Shown here: one piece after another, positions 57,400 to 64,000 of the stretch
Position numbering within the stretch: position 1 is the stretch's first letter
Layout of the letters: each line of letters opens with the position of its first letter
DNA from: Wenzhouxiangella sediminis
GTDB lineage: Bacteria > Pseudomonadota > Gammaproteobacteria > Xanthomonadales > Wenzhouxiangellaceae
Reading direction: 5' to 3'
Assembly (NCBI RefSeq): GCF_003410055.1
Contig: NZ_QUZK01000052.1
Location: forward strand, 1-64,000
DNA length: 64,000 nt
Made by a program: the position numbers and the translations under genes
The notes under the pieces: generated by a model
What the model was told of the DNA's origin: nothing
The model's database searches: none
The model's input: the letters and a program-made list of their open reading frames with translations, nothing else

Positions 57400-58487
57400 G
57401 TTTCTGCGGGCCGCAGGCGGCCGGTCTCCGGATCGGTGTGGAGTTGGTCGGTGGCGTCGAAGCGCGTCAGCCCGCGCGCGGCGAGATCGCGCATCACCCG
57501 GTTGGCCGACTCCGGTCGCAACGGGTAGATATGCATCATCCGGCCGTCCTCGACCACGGTCCATGCGACCAGGCCGATGTCGGGATGGTGGTGGACGGTA
57601 ATGCCGTCGGGATGCCCGGTGGCGCCGGTGGATTCGATCATTGCACTGTAGTCTTCGTCGAAAACGACGGGGCCGGCCGGATGGGCCTGCCATGCAATGC
57701 CGTGGCTGTCGAGCAGGGTGGTCAGCGTTCGGAACGCGCGCAGCCACAGCGCGTAGTCGTCGGGCTCGCCGTCGAACTGGTCGAGGCTTGTGAAGGGCAG
57801 TTCGATGCGCCGGGTCCGGGCGTCCCAGCGAGCCGTCAGCCCGGCCGGCAGTTCGTGCTGGTGGTCGCGATCCCCCTCGACCAGCGTCTGTTCAACCACC
57901 GGCCAGAAGCCGCCCAGCCCGGCGCTGTCGAGCTGGACGTGCTGCAGGGCGACCAGGTCGGCCAGGGTCAGCAGCTGGCCGTGCACCGTATCCACCCCCG
58001 CCGCTTCAGCCAGGAGGGCGCGGGCGGGCGGGTCGATGCTGCCGCGCTCGAAAAGCGCTTCCTCGAGCTGTTCCTTCAGTGAATCGGCCTGTTCGGCCGG
58101 GCACAGAAGCGTCATCGGCAGGGCAATGAACTGGCCCTGCGGGGATTCCGCGGGCGGCTGCAGTTGCTCGTGCGGCATCTGCGAACGATGCGAGCCGATT
58201 GCCAGGATGCGCGGTTCGAACCCGCGCTCGCGAAGCGTCGACTGGGCCAGGTCTTCCAGCGCACACCAGGCCGGAAAGCCGGGGCGCATCAGCTCGAAGG
58301 GTTCGAACAGGCTCGCGCCGAGCACCAGCATGCAACTGTCGACCGATGGGACGACCCGCTGCAGGTCGGTAGCGAGATGGCCGGCCAACTGTTCGGCCCG
58401 GTGCCGATCGAGGGTTCTGCGGGGGCTTTCACCGGGCTGGATTTCCAGTCCGGCCAGGAGCCGGATATGATGCACGCTTTCATTCAT
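57396..58487 (-). CDS. conserved-looking protein of unknown function
   Basis: A 363-residue soluble protein with no signal peptide or membrane segment. The N-terminal half has one Cys pair region and an LVLGASLFEPFELM stretch. The C-terminal part (about 230-345) looks like a mixed alpha/beta domain ending ANRVMRDLAARGLTRFD. I do not recognise it. It is the first gene of the run with SET and the MDR enzyme, and its start codon overlaps, on the opposite strand, the elaA start codon. Confidence 0.7.
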   Translation of the reverse strand: MNESVHHIRLLAGLEIQPGESPRRTLDRHRAEQLAGHLATDLQRVVPSVDSCMLVLGASLFEPFELMRPGFPAWCALEDLAQSTLRERGFEPRILAIGSHRSQMPHEQLQPPAESPQGQFIALPMTLLCPAEQADSLKEQLEEALFERGSIDPPARALLAEAAGVDTVHGQLLTLADLVALQHVQLDSAGLGGFWPVVEQTLVEGDRDHQHELPAGLTARWDARTRRIELPFTSLDQFDGEPDDYALWLRAFRTLTTLLDSHGIAWQAHPAGPVVFDEDYSAMIESTGATGHPDGITVHHHPDIGLVAWTVVEDGRMMHIYPLRPESANRVMRDLAARGLTRFDATDQLHTDPETGRLRPAET

Positions 58488-58974
58488 GACGGGGTATCCC
58501 GAAGTGGCGAAGACCGGCCCTCTCGATTGGCGCGTGGAGCGCTACGAAGAACTCTCGCTCGATCGGCTCTATGCCATCCTCGCCGCCCGCGTGGCGGTGT
58601 TCGTGGTCGAGCAGGACTGTCCCTACCAGGATCTCGACGGGCTCGATGACTGCGGTTTGCACCTGAGCGCCTGGTCGGGTGAGACCGTGCTGGCCTACGC
58701 CCGGTTGTTGCCGCCGGGCAAACGTTTTGCCGAGCCTTCCATCGGCCGCGTGCTGACCGCGCAGGCCGCGCGGGGAACCGGGTTGGGCCGGGAGCTGATG
58801 CGCCGCAGCATCGATACGGCGGCGCGGGAATTTCCGCGTCGGGCCCTGCGGATTTCCGCCCAGCAATACCTCGAGCGGTTCTATACCGACTTCGGATTCG
58901 AAACGGTCAGCGAACCCTATCCCGAGGACGGCATTCCGCACGTCGAGATGTACAGGGCGCCTTCAGAACAGTGA
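58486..58974 (+). CDS. elaA: GNAT family acyltransferase ElaA
   Basis: A 162-residue GNAT with the ElaA pattern: ELSLDRLYAILAARVAVFVVEQDCPYQDLDG and GRVLTAQAARGTGLGRELM (acetyl-CoA loop). The ATG 58486 start overlaps the start of the divergent gene. GTG 58504 has GGGG upstream at suitable spacing and gives a protein closer to E. coli ElaA length, so the true start may be there. Confidence 0.88.
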   Translation: MTGYPEVAKTGPLDWRVERYEELSLDRLYAILAARVAVFVVEQDCPYQDLDGLDDCGLHLSAWSGETVLAYARLLPPGKRFAEPSIGRVLTAQAARGTGLGRELMRRSIDTAAREFPRRALRISAQQYLERFYTDFGFETVSEPYPEDGIPHVEMYRAPSEQ

Positions 58975-59532
58975 GATGGGCGACTTGCCGCCACCGCCGC
59001 CGCCGCGAACGCGCCGACGCCGGCGCCGCATGCGCGACAGCAGGGCCTGTTCGCGGGACTTGAGGAAGTCGCTCCGGTTGAGCTCTTCGGGCTTCATGCC
59101 GCGGCGCTGGGCTTCGGCATCCCGGTACTTGACGAAATCCTGGTAGGCCTCGATCTCCGGCTTGAGCTCGCGGGTCATCAGCTCGATCATGATCGCGTCG
59201 TCGAGAAAGCCCAGGCCCGGGATGTTGTCGGGGATCAGGTCGTGCGGGTCGTTGAAGTAGGCCAGTGCGGCCAGCACGCGCTGGCGACCGACCTCCTGCA
59301 TGCCCCAGCCTTCGTCTTCGAGCATGTCGATGAGCATCCGCAGCATGTCGAGGCGGCCGCGAACGAATTCGCTGCTCTTGCCCCGCCCCGAGGCTTCCTC
59401 GATCAGCTTGCGCGCGCCGGCGATGATCTGCTTCGGTTCCTGGTCGCGCGTGGTGTCCATGGCCTTCCTGGCCATGTCGCGAAAGCGTTCGAGATCCTTT
59501 TCGGAAAAGTCGAGAGTGATTCTGAGGCTCAT
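58963..59532 (-). CDS. YkvA/DUF1232 family protein
   Basis: A 189-residue protein with a DUF1232 core (ALAYFNDPHDLIPDNIPGLGFLDDAIMIELM) and helical flanks. The C-terminus has an unusual Arg-rich then Gly-rich tail (RMRRRRRRVR, then GGGGGG) that could bind nucleic acid or membrane. It is convergent with elaA, overlapping its end by 12 bp. Function unknown. Confidence 0.85.
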   Translation of the reverse strand: MSLRITLDFSEKDLERFRDMARKAMDTTRDQEPKQIIAGARKLIEEASGRGKSSEFVRGRLDMLRMLIDMLEDEGWGMQEVGRQRVLAALAYFNDPHDLIPDNIPGLGFLDDAIMIELMTRELKPEIEAYQDFVKYRDAEAQRRGMKPEELNRSDFLKSREQALLSRMRRRRRRVRGGGGGGKSPISLF

Positions 59533-59623
59533 GGGTCGTTTCCCTGCGATTCTTTACGAGAGCTGGCGGGTCAGGCGCATAGCCTAGAGCGCGGCCCGCA
59601 AGGCGTCAATGGCTCGCCCGGCG

Positions 59624-59998
59624 TCAGGCGCCCGCCACGAACAGCCAGATGCAGCACACCATCCCGCCCGTCCACATCAGTGATCGAGCGAGGTGGATGT
59701 CGGCGAGGTAGCAGATGCCGTAGGCGATCCGGAAGGCGATGAAGGCGATCGCCAGCGCGTCGATCGTGTTCTGGGCGGCCCCGGCCAGGTGGGCGACCAG
59801 CACGGCGGCGGCAAACAGCGGAAAGGCTTCGTGCGAGTTCTGCTGGGCCCACCAGGCCCGCTTGCGGTAGCCGGTGACGGATTCGTACCAGTCTCGCGGC
59901 CGTCGATTGTTGAACGACTTGTCACCCGCCTTGGCGATGCCCGCAAAGATGATCGGCATCAAGCCGGCGACCAGTACGCACCAGAAGGCGATGGTCAT
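59624..59998 (-). CDS. MAPEG family membrane protein
   Basis: A 124-residue protein with four membrane segments and the MAPEG signature (QQNSHEAFPLFAAAVLVAH, then FRIAYGICYLADIH). The family includes membrane glutathione transferases; the substrate is not known. ATG 59998 has GAGGG upstream. Confidence 0.87.
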   Translation of the reverse strand: MTIAFWCVLVAGLMPIIFAGIAKAGDKSFNNRRPRDWYESVTGYRKRAWWAQQNSHEAFPLFAAAVLVAHLAGAAQNTIDALAIAFIAFRIAYGICYLADIHLARSLMWTGGMVCCIWLFVAGA

Positions 59999-60165
59999 GG
60001 TCGGAGTTTCCCTCAAAAATTCAAGTCTACACCAGCCCGGCCGGAGTGTCCGGCTTGCCGAACGCTCGCCCGGGCCTTACTCTGGCTTGCCGAGGGATAT
60101 TGAGCCGAAAGCGGGGATTCATCCTGGATGAAGTCGTTGATTAGCCGCCGTGCCGGAGCGCTCGC

Positions 60166-62331
60166 GTGCGTGCGGGACTGAGTCTGCTTGCCGCCCTGGC
60201 GGTATTCGCCGGCGGACAACTGATGCTGGCCCGTTTCATCCACGGCGAGCAGCAGCGTGATGCCGACCTGCAGCGCTTTCTGGCACTGCAGGCGTTGTCG
60301 ACCTACCGGGCCCGGGTCGAAGGACGGCTCGACGCCAATCTGATCAGCGTTCGGACCCTGCGCGCGGAAATAGCGCTCAATCCCGACGTCGATCCGCGTC
60401 GTTTCGAACGGCTCGTGTCCGAACTGCTCACGGCCGATCTGCACACACAGCACATTGCCGCCGCGCCCGACCTGGTGGTGCGCTACATTTTTCCGCGCGA
60501 AGGCAACGAGGCCGCGCTCGGCTTCGACTATCGCACGAACCCGGAACAGTACCGCTCGATCCAGGCAGCCATCGAGGCCGGCGACATCGTGATCAACGGG
60601 CCTGTCGACCTGGTTCAGGGCGGCCGCGCCATGATCGGACGTGTGCCCGTCTATGAGCGCAGCGGGGGCGACTTCTGGGGCGTGCTCTCGGTGGTGATCG
60701 ACCACGAGAGACTGTTCAGGGACGCCGGCCTGATGGATGCGCAACGCTGGCACATCGGCCTTCGCGGAACCGACGGCAAGGGCATGGAAGGGGGTGTGAT
60801 CCTCGGAGAGGCCGATTGGTGGCGGCTCGATCCGGTGACCGTACCCGTCGAATTGCCGGTGGGTCGGTGGATACTGGCCGCGGTCCCGGCCGAGGGAGGA
60901 TGGGATCCGCCCATGGGCTCCTATCCGTGGCAGTGGCTGGGTGGTTCGGTCCTCAACCTCGCGCTGGCCCTGTTGATATTCGGTCTGCTGGTCAGCCGCA
61001 GGCGACTGCAGGGAGCGCTCTCGACGATCAGTCACCAGGCGCGCTTCGACAGTCTCACCGAGTTACCCAACCGGCAGTATTTCATGTACCAGCTCGGCGA
61101 GGCGATCCACTGGTCGAGGCGCCGGCAGGGTCGCTTCGCGCTGCTGTTCATCGACCTGGATCACTTCAAGGAAATCAACGATTCGCTGGGGCACGAGGCC
61201 GGCGACGAGTTGCTCCAGGCGGTCGGGGAGCGAATCAGGGCGGCCGTGCGGGGCCAGGACCTCGTTGGCCGTTTCGGCGGCGATGAATTCGTCGTGCTGG
61301 TGCACGAGTTGGGCGATCCGGTCGACGCGGAGATCGTGGCCGACAAGTTGCTTCGTGCCTTGCACCCGGTGATTCAGATTCACGGGCACGATGTCACCAT
61401 CGAAGGGTCGATCGGAATCGCCGTCTATCCCGAAGACGGACAGTCGGCAAGCGACCTGCTCAAGCATGCCGACCTGGCGATGTATGCCGCCAAGGCCGCG
61501 GGCCGCGGCACGAGTCACTTCTTCAACGACTCGCTGCGGCAGCAGGCCGAATCGCATCTGCGCCTGCACAACGAGATCAAGCGCGGCCTGGCCGAGAACG
61601 AGTTCGCGGTGCACTATCAGCCCATCGTGGATGCCGCGAGCCGCCGCCTTGTGGCTGTCGAGGCGCTGCTCCGGTGGCGCCACCCGCGGCGGGGGCTGGT
61701 CGGTCCCGGTCATTTCATTCCGGTCGCCGAGCGCACCGGCGTCATCCGCGCCCTGGGCGATTTCGTCCTGCGACAGAGTTGCCGCGATCTCGTGGCCATG
61801 CAGCGGGCCGGCCTGGATATCCGGCTCGCGATCAATCGCTCCTCGCGTGAATTCAACGACCGGCGGACGGTCATGAACTGGCTGGAGATCATCGACGAGA
61901 GCGGCGTCGCGCGCGACCGCCTCACACTCGAGATTACCGAGTCGGTACTGATGCCCGACAAGGCGCGGCAGCACCGCCTGCTTCGCCGGCTCAACGCCGA
62001 AGGTGTCGGACTAGCGATCGACGATTTCGGGCAGGGCTATTCCTCGGTGACCTATCTCAAGAAGTTCCCGGTCAGCCAGATCAAGATCGACCGGGTGTTC
62101 GTCCAGGACATGGGCGAAAGCCCGGAACAGCGCGCCCTGGTCGAAGCGCTGGTCAAGATGGCCCAGGCGCTGCACCTCCAGGTCGTGGCCGAAGGTGTGG
62201 AAACCACTGAACAGGCCGACCAATTGACCGGGCTGGGCTGCCAGATGCTGCAGGGTTTTCACTTCGGCCGCCCCATGCCGCTTGCCGAACTGATCGAGCG
62301 CTTCGGCCCGGCCAGATCCTCACGGGAGTGA
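60166..62331 (+). CDS. CHASE-type GGDEF-EAL dual-domain cyclic di-GMP protein
   Basis: A 721-residue protein with two membrane segments (about 4-20 and 264-281) enclosing a CHASE-like periplasmic sensor, then GGDEF and EAL domains. The diguanylate cyclase site RFGGDEF is intact (GGDEF 371-375), as are the phosphodiesterase motifs EAL (499-501), EITESVL, IDDFGQGYSS, KIDRVFV and VAEGVET, so both activities are possible. The GTG start (60166) is the first after an in-frame stop. The end overlaps the convergent apbE by 12 bp. Confidence 0.92.
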   Translation: MRAGLSLLAALAVFAGGQLMLARFIHGEQQRDADLQRFLALQALSTYRARVEGRLDANLISVRTLRAEIALNPDVDPRRFERLVSELLTADLHTQHIAAAPDLVVRYIFPREGNEAALGFDYRTNPEQYRSIQAAIEAGDIVINGPVDLVQGGRAMIGRVPVYERSGGDFWGVLSVVIDHERLFRDAGLMDAQRWHIGLRGTDGKGMEGGVILGEADWWRLDPVTVPVELPVGRWILAAVPAEGGWDPPMGSYPWQWLGGSVLNLALALLIFGLLVSRRRLQGALSTISHQARFDSLTELPNRQYFMYQLGEAIHWSRRRQGRFALLFIDLDHFKEINDSLGHEAGDELLQAVGERIRAAVRGQDLVGRFGGDEFVVLVHELGDPVDAEIVADKLLRALHPVIQIHGHDVTIEGSIGIAVYPEDGQSASDLLKHADLAMYAAKAAGRGTSHFFNDSLRQQAESHLRLHNEIKRGLAENEFAVHYQPIVDAASRRLVAVEALLRWRHPRRGLVGPGHFIPVAERTGVIRALGDFVLRQSCRDLVAMQRAGLDIRLAINRSSREFNDRRTVMNWLEIIDESGVARDRLTLEITESVLMPDKARQHRLLRRLNAEGVGLAIDDFGQGYSSVTYLKKFPVSQIKIDRVFVQDMGESPEQRALVEALVKMAQALHLQVVAEGVETTEQADQLTGLGCQMLQGFHFGRPMPLAELIERFGPARSSRE

Positions 62332-63354
62332 AACCACCCGGATCTTGCCGGGGCGGCCCTGCCACGTCACGCGCGAGGCCATCGCCGTCGTCGCCGTGAT
62401 GCTGCCGTCGGCTTCCACCCGCAGTACCGCATCGACCCCGAGCCCGGCCGCAACGACCGGCCATTCCTCGGTTCCGGCCACCGCCAGGGCCGTGGCGGCA
62501 GCATCGGCTTCGCCACCGTCCCCGTGGATCACCGTCACCGAGCTGACGTGATCGGCCGGATAGCCGTCCCGCGGGTCCAGGATATGGCCGTGCCGGACCC
62601 CCTCATGCTGGCGATAGCGCCGGTAATTGCCCGAGGTGAAGACGAACTCGCCCGGATTCACTTCGACCGTGCCGAGATAGCGGCCGCCTTCGCCGTCGGG
62701 ATGCGCCACGGCCGCCCGCCAGGGCCGATGGCCGCGTCGTCCGATCGCGCCGAGGTCGCCTCCGGCGTTGACGATGGCATGCTCGATGCCGGCCTCGGCG
62801 AGGATTTGCAGCGCGCGTTCGACGGCCAAGCCCTTGAGGTAGGCGCCGAAGTCGAGTTGAACGGCCGGGTTGCGGCTGGTGAGCGTTCCGTCGCGGATGT
62901 CGAGGTCGGACATCGAAGGCGACAGGGCCACGAGTCGCTCGATTTCGTCGGATGGCGGTGGCGGACCCTCGGGCAGGCTGCTGGCATGGAAGCCCCACAG
63001 CGCGAGTAGGCGGCCGATCGCCGGGTTGAACCGTCCCCCGCTGCGGCGTTCGAGCTGGGCGGCTTCCTCGATGACCCGCACGGCTTGCGGCGACAGGGCG
63101 ATCGGGTTGCCGGCGGCGATGGCGCGATTGATCTCGCCCAGCATGCCGGGTTCCCAGGCGTGCCAGTCGCGGTGCAGGCGCTGCAGTTCGCGATCGACTC
63201 GGGTGACGACGGCGGCGGTGTCCACCGTGCCGGACGAACGGATGGTCAGGGTGGTCTCGGTGCCGAAAACCGCGATGCGGTGGCGCCGGATGTCCGTCTC
63301 CCCGCCGCAGGCGGCGAGCAGGGCGAGGAGCGGCAGAAGCGCGAGGATGCGCAA
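62320..63354 (-). CDS. apbE: FAD:protein FMN transferase ApbE (lipoprotein)
   Basis: A 344-residue exported flavin transferase that attaches FMN to threonines of partner proteins such as Nqr or Rnf subunits. A lipobox (LLAAC, Cys16) precedes the catalytic domain with SGGRFNPAIG, DFGAYLKGLAVERA, VNAGGDLGAIG and GHILDPRDGYPADH. A TTG start (63354) with GGGGAAG upstream gives a clean lipoprotein signal; longer frames reach into the upstream gene. Confidence 0.9.
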   Translation of the reverse strand: MRILALLPLLALLAACGGETDIRRHRIAVFGTETTLTIRSSGTVDTAAVVTRVDRELQRLHRDWHAWEPGMLGEINRAIAAGNPIALSPQAVRVIEEAAQLERRSGGRFNPAIGRLLALWGFHASSLPEGPPPPSDEIERLVALSPSMSDLDIRDGTLTSRNPAVQLDFGAYLKGLAVERALQILAEAGIEHAIVNAGGDLGAIGRRGHRPWRAAVAHPDGEGGRYLGTVEVNPGEFVFTSGNYRRYRQHEGVRHGHILDPRDGYPADHVSSVTVIHGDGGEADAAATALAVAGTEEWPVVAAGLGVDAVLRVEADGSITATTAMASRVTWQGRPGKIRVVSLP

Positions 63355-63365
63355 GGGCTTCCCCG

Positions 63366-63836
63366 TCAGCGGAATCGATTCGCCTGGCCGGGCACCGGAT
63401 GGAGCCAGCCTTCGGCTCGCGTCGAGCGATCGCGGCTGCCGTCGAGTTGGAGTTTCACCTCCATGGTCCAGGGCAGCTGCTCTACGTCGCCTTTTTCGAG
63501 GGCCTCCAGCCGCTGCCTCCCGGCCGGGTCGGCGGGCAGGTCGAAACGGATCACCTCGCGGCCCCGGGCCGAGATCGTCAGCGGCAGCCGACGCTCGCCC
63601 TCGGCAAGCGCTTCGCCGTCGAGACCGAGCTTCAGCCGGGTTCCGGACAGGCTCAGCGGCGCGTCGTTGACGTTGCGCAGCGCCAGCTCGATGACGACCG
63701 AGCCGTCGTGTCGCTCGAGCCCGTAGAGGGAAACCTGTGGCGGTTCGCCCACCACCTCGCGCAGGTTGCCGCTGCAGGCCGCAAGCAGAAACGTGGCCAG
63801 GACCAGTCCCGGCCACCTCGGAGTGAGATTGTTCAT
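63366..63836 (-). CDS. LEA14/WHy-domain lipoprotein
   Basis: A 156-residue lipoprotein (lipobox LLAAC, Cys21) with a single LEA type 2/water-stress-like beta-sandwich (PQVSLYGLERHDGSVVIELALRNVND..). Eleven bp separate it from apbE, so the two are probably cotranscribed. Function unknown; membrane or stress role by family. Confidence 0.82.
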   Translation of the reverse strand: MNNLTPRWPGLVLATFLLAACSGNLREVVGEPPQVSLYGLERHDGSVVIELALRNVNDAPLSLSGTRLKLGLDGEALAEGERRLPLTISARGREVIRFDLPADPAGRQRLEALEKGDVEQLPWTMEVKLQLDGSRDRSTRAEGWLHPVPGQANRFR

Positions 63837-63915
63837 GTGCGTTGTTCCGCCCTTTTCGGATTGCTCCGGTCGATGTCGTTCATTATCACCTCCAGCACCG
63901 CGGACAGGCTTGCCG

Positions 63916-64000
63916 TCAGGCCAGTCGTTCCGTCGGGGTCCGGCGGACGCGGGGATCCAGGCGTTCCTGCAGCCCGTCGCTCAGGCTGTTGATCGACAGC
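63916..64000 (-). CDS. C-terminal end of an Opp/Dpp-type ABC transporter permease (partial)
   Basis: The minus-strand frame enters from the right edge and ends at 63916. The 27 visible residues read LSINSLSDGLQERLDPR then RVRRTPTERLA-like basic residues. The INxLxDGLxxxLDPR pattern is the usual C-terminus of oligopeptide/dipeptide/nickel permeases (OppC/DppC family). The rest of the gene is outside the window. Confidence 0.7.
   Translation of the reverse strand, partial: LSINSLSDGLQERLDPRVRRTPTERLA

Noticed and set aside
63837-63915. A 16-codon open frame (MNDIDRSNPKRAEQRT) before the LEA14-like gene
   Set aside because: It is very short, has only a weak ribosome site and no further support; I treat it as chance.

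Overview
The window is high-GC, densely packed proteobacterial DNA. Gene content and order point to a gammaproteobacterium near the Xanthomonadales/Wenzhouxiangella group. The evidence is a single-chain PurL, a Tol-Pal cluster in the order ybgC-tolQRAB-pal-cpoB next to ruvCAB and yebC, and a type II secretion locus in the E-F-G-H-I-J-K-L-M-N-D order known from Xanthomonas xps. The genus is an inference; no 16S or other marker RNA gene is present. Nearly all genes are chromosomal housekeeping genes, often joined by ATGA/GTGA stop-start overlaps. I saw no tRNA, rRNA, CRISPR array, phage or insertion-sequence transposase.

Layout. 1-6.6 kb: end of a lysine-repeat protein, xerD, dsbC, purL and a four-helix membrane protein. 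6.6-17.5 kb: a complete type II secretion operon (gspE to gspD). 17.6-22.2 kb: a lipoprotein, two secreted proteins of unknown function (one with its own promoter and terminator) and a secreted parvulin-type isomerase. 22.2-27.7 kb: a Wzm/Wzt polysaccharide ABC exporter with two glycosyltransferases, a methyltransferase and an epimerase. 27.7-34.6 kb: ettA, an OleD-like reductase, a kinase-fold protein, an FmdB zinc ribbon, aspS and a lipase-like hydrolase. 34.8-46.5 kb: a secreted unknown on the minus strand, then yebC-ruvCAB-ybgC-tolQRAB-pal-cpoB, galU and cysQ. 46.5-64 kb: mostly minus-strand genes (stomatin/NfeD pair, GNAT, amidohydrolase, ChaC, a lipoprotein-pilin fusion, a quinone oxidoreductase/SET/unknown operon, DUF1232, MAPEG, ApbE, LEA14-like lipoprotein and the end of an Opp/Dpp-type permease), with plus-strand uup, yajQ, an NTF2-like protein, elaA and a GGDEF-EAL protein.

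The least ordinary feature is a set of dispersed short-period repeat elements. Arrays of 7-, 8- or 10-bp units start just after stop codons, and in several cases a second array in inverted orientation closes the element around a core of roughly 85-155 bp. One hairpin module of this repeat family lies inside the reading frames of gspI and gspJ. It lengthens both prepilin leader peptides to about 40 residues, and the second stem shows paired base changes between the two copies. Also notable are a 714-residue lipoprotein ending in a type IV pilin-like domain and a GspE that has lost all four zinc-ligand cysteines.
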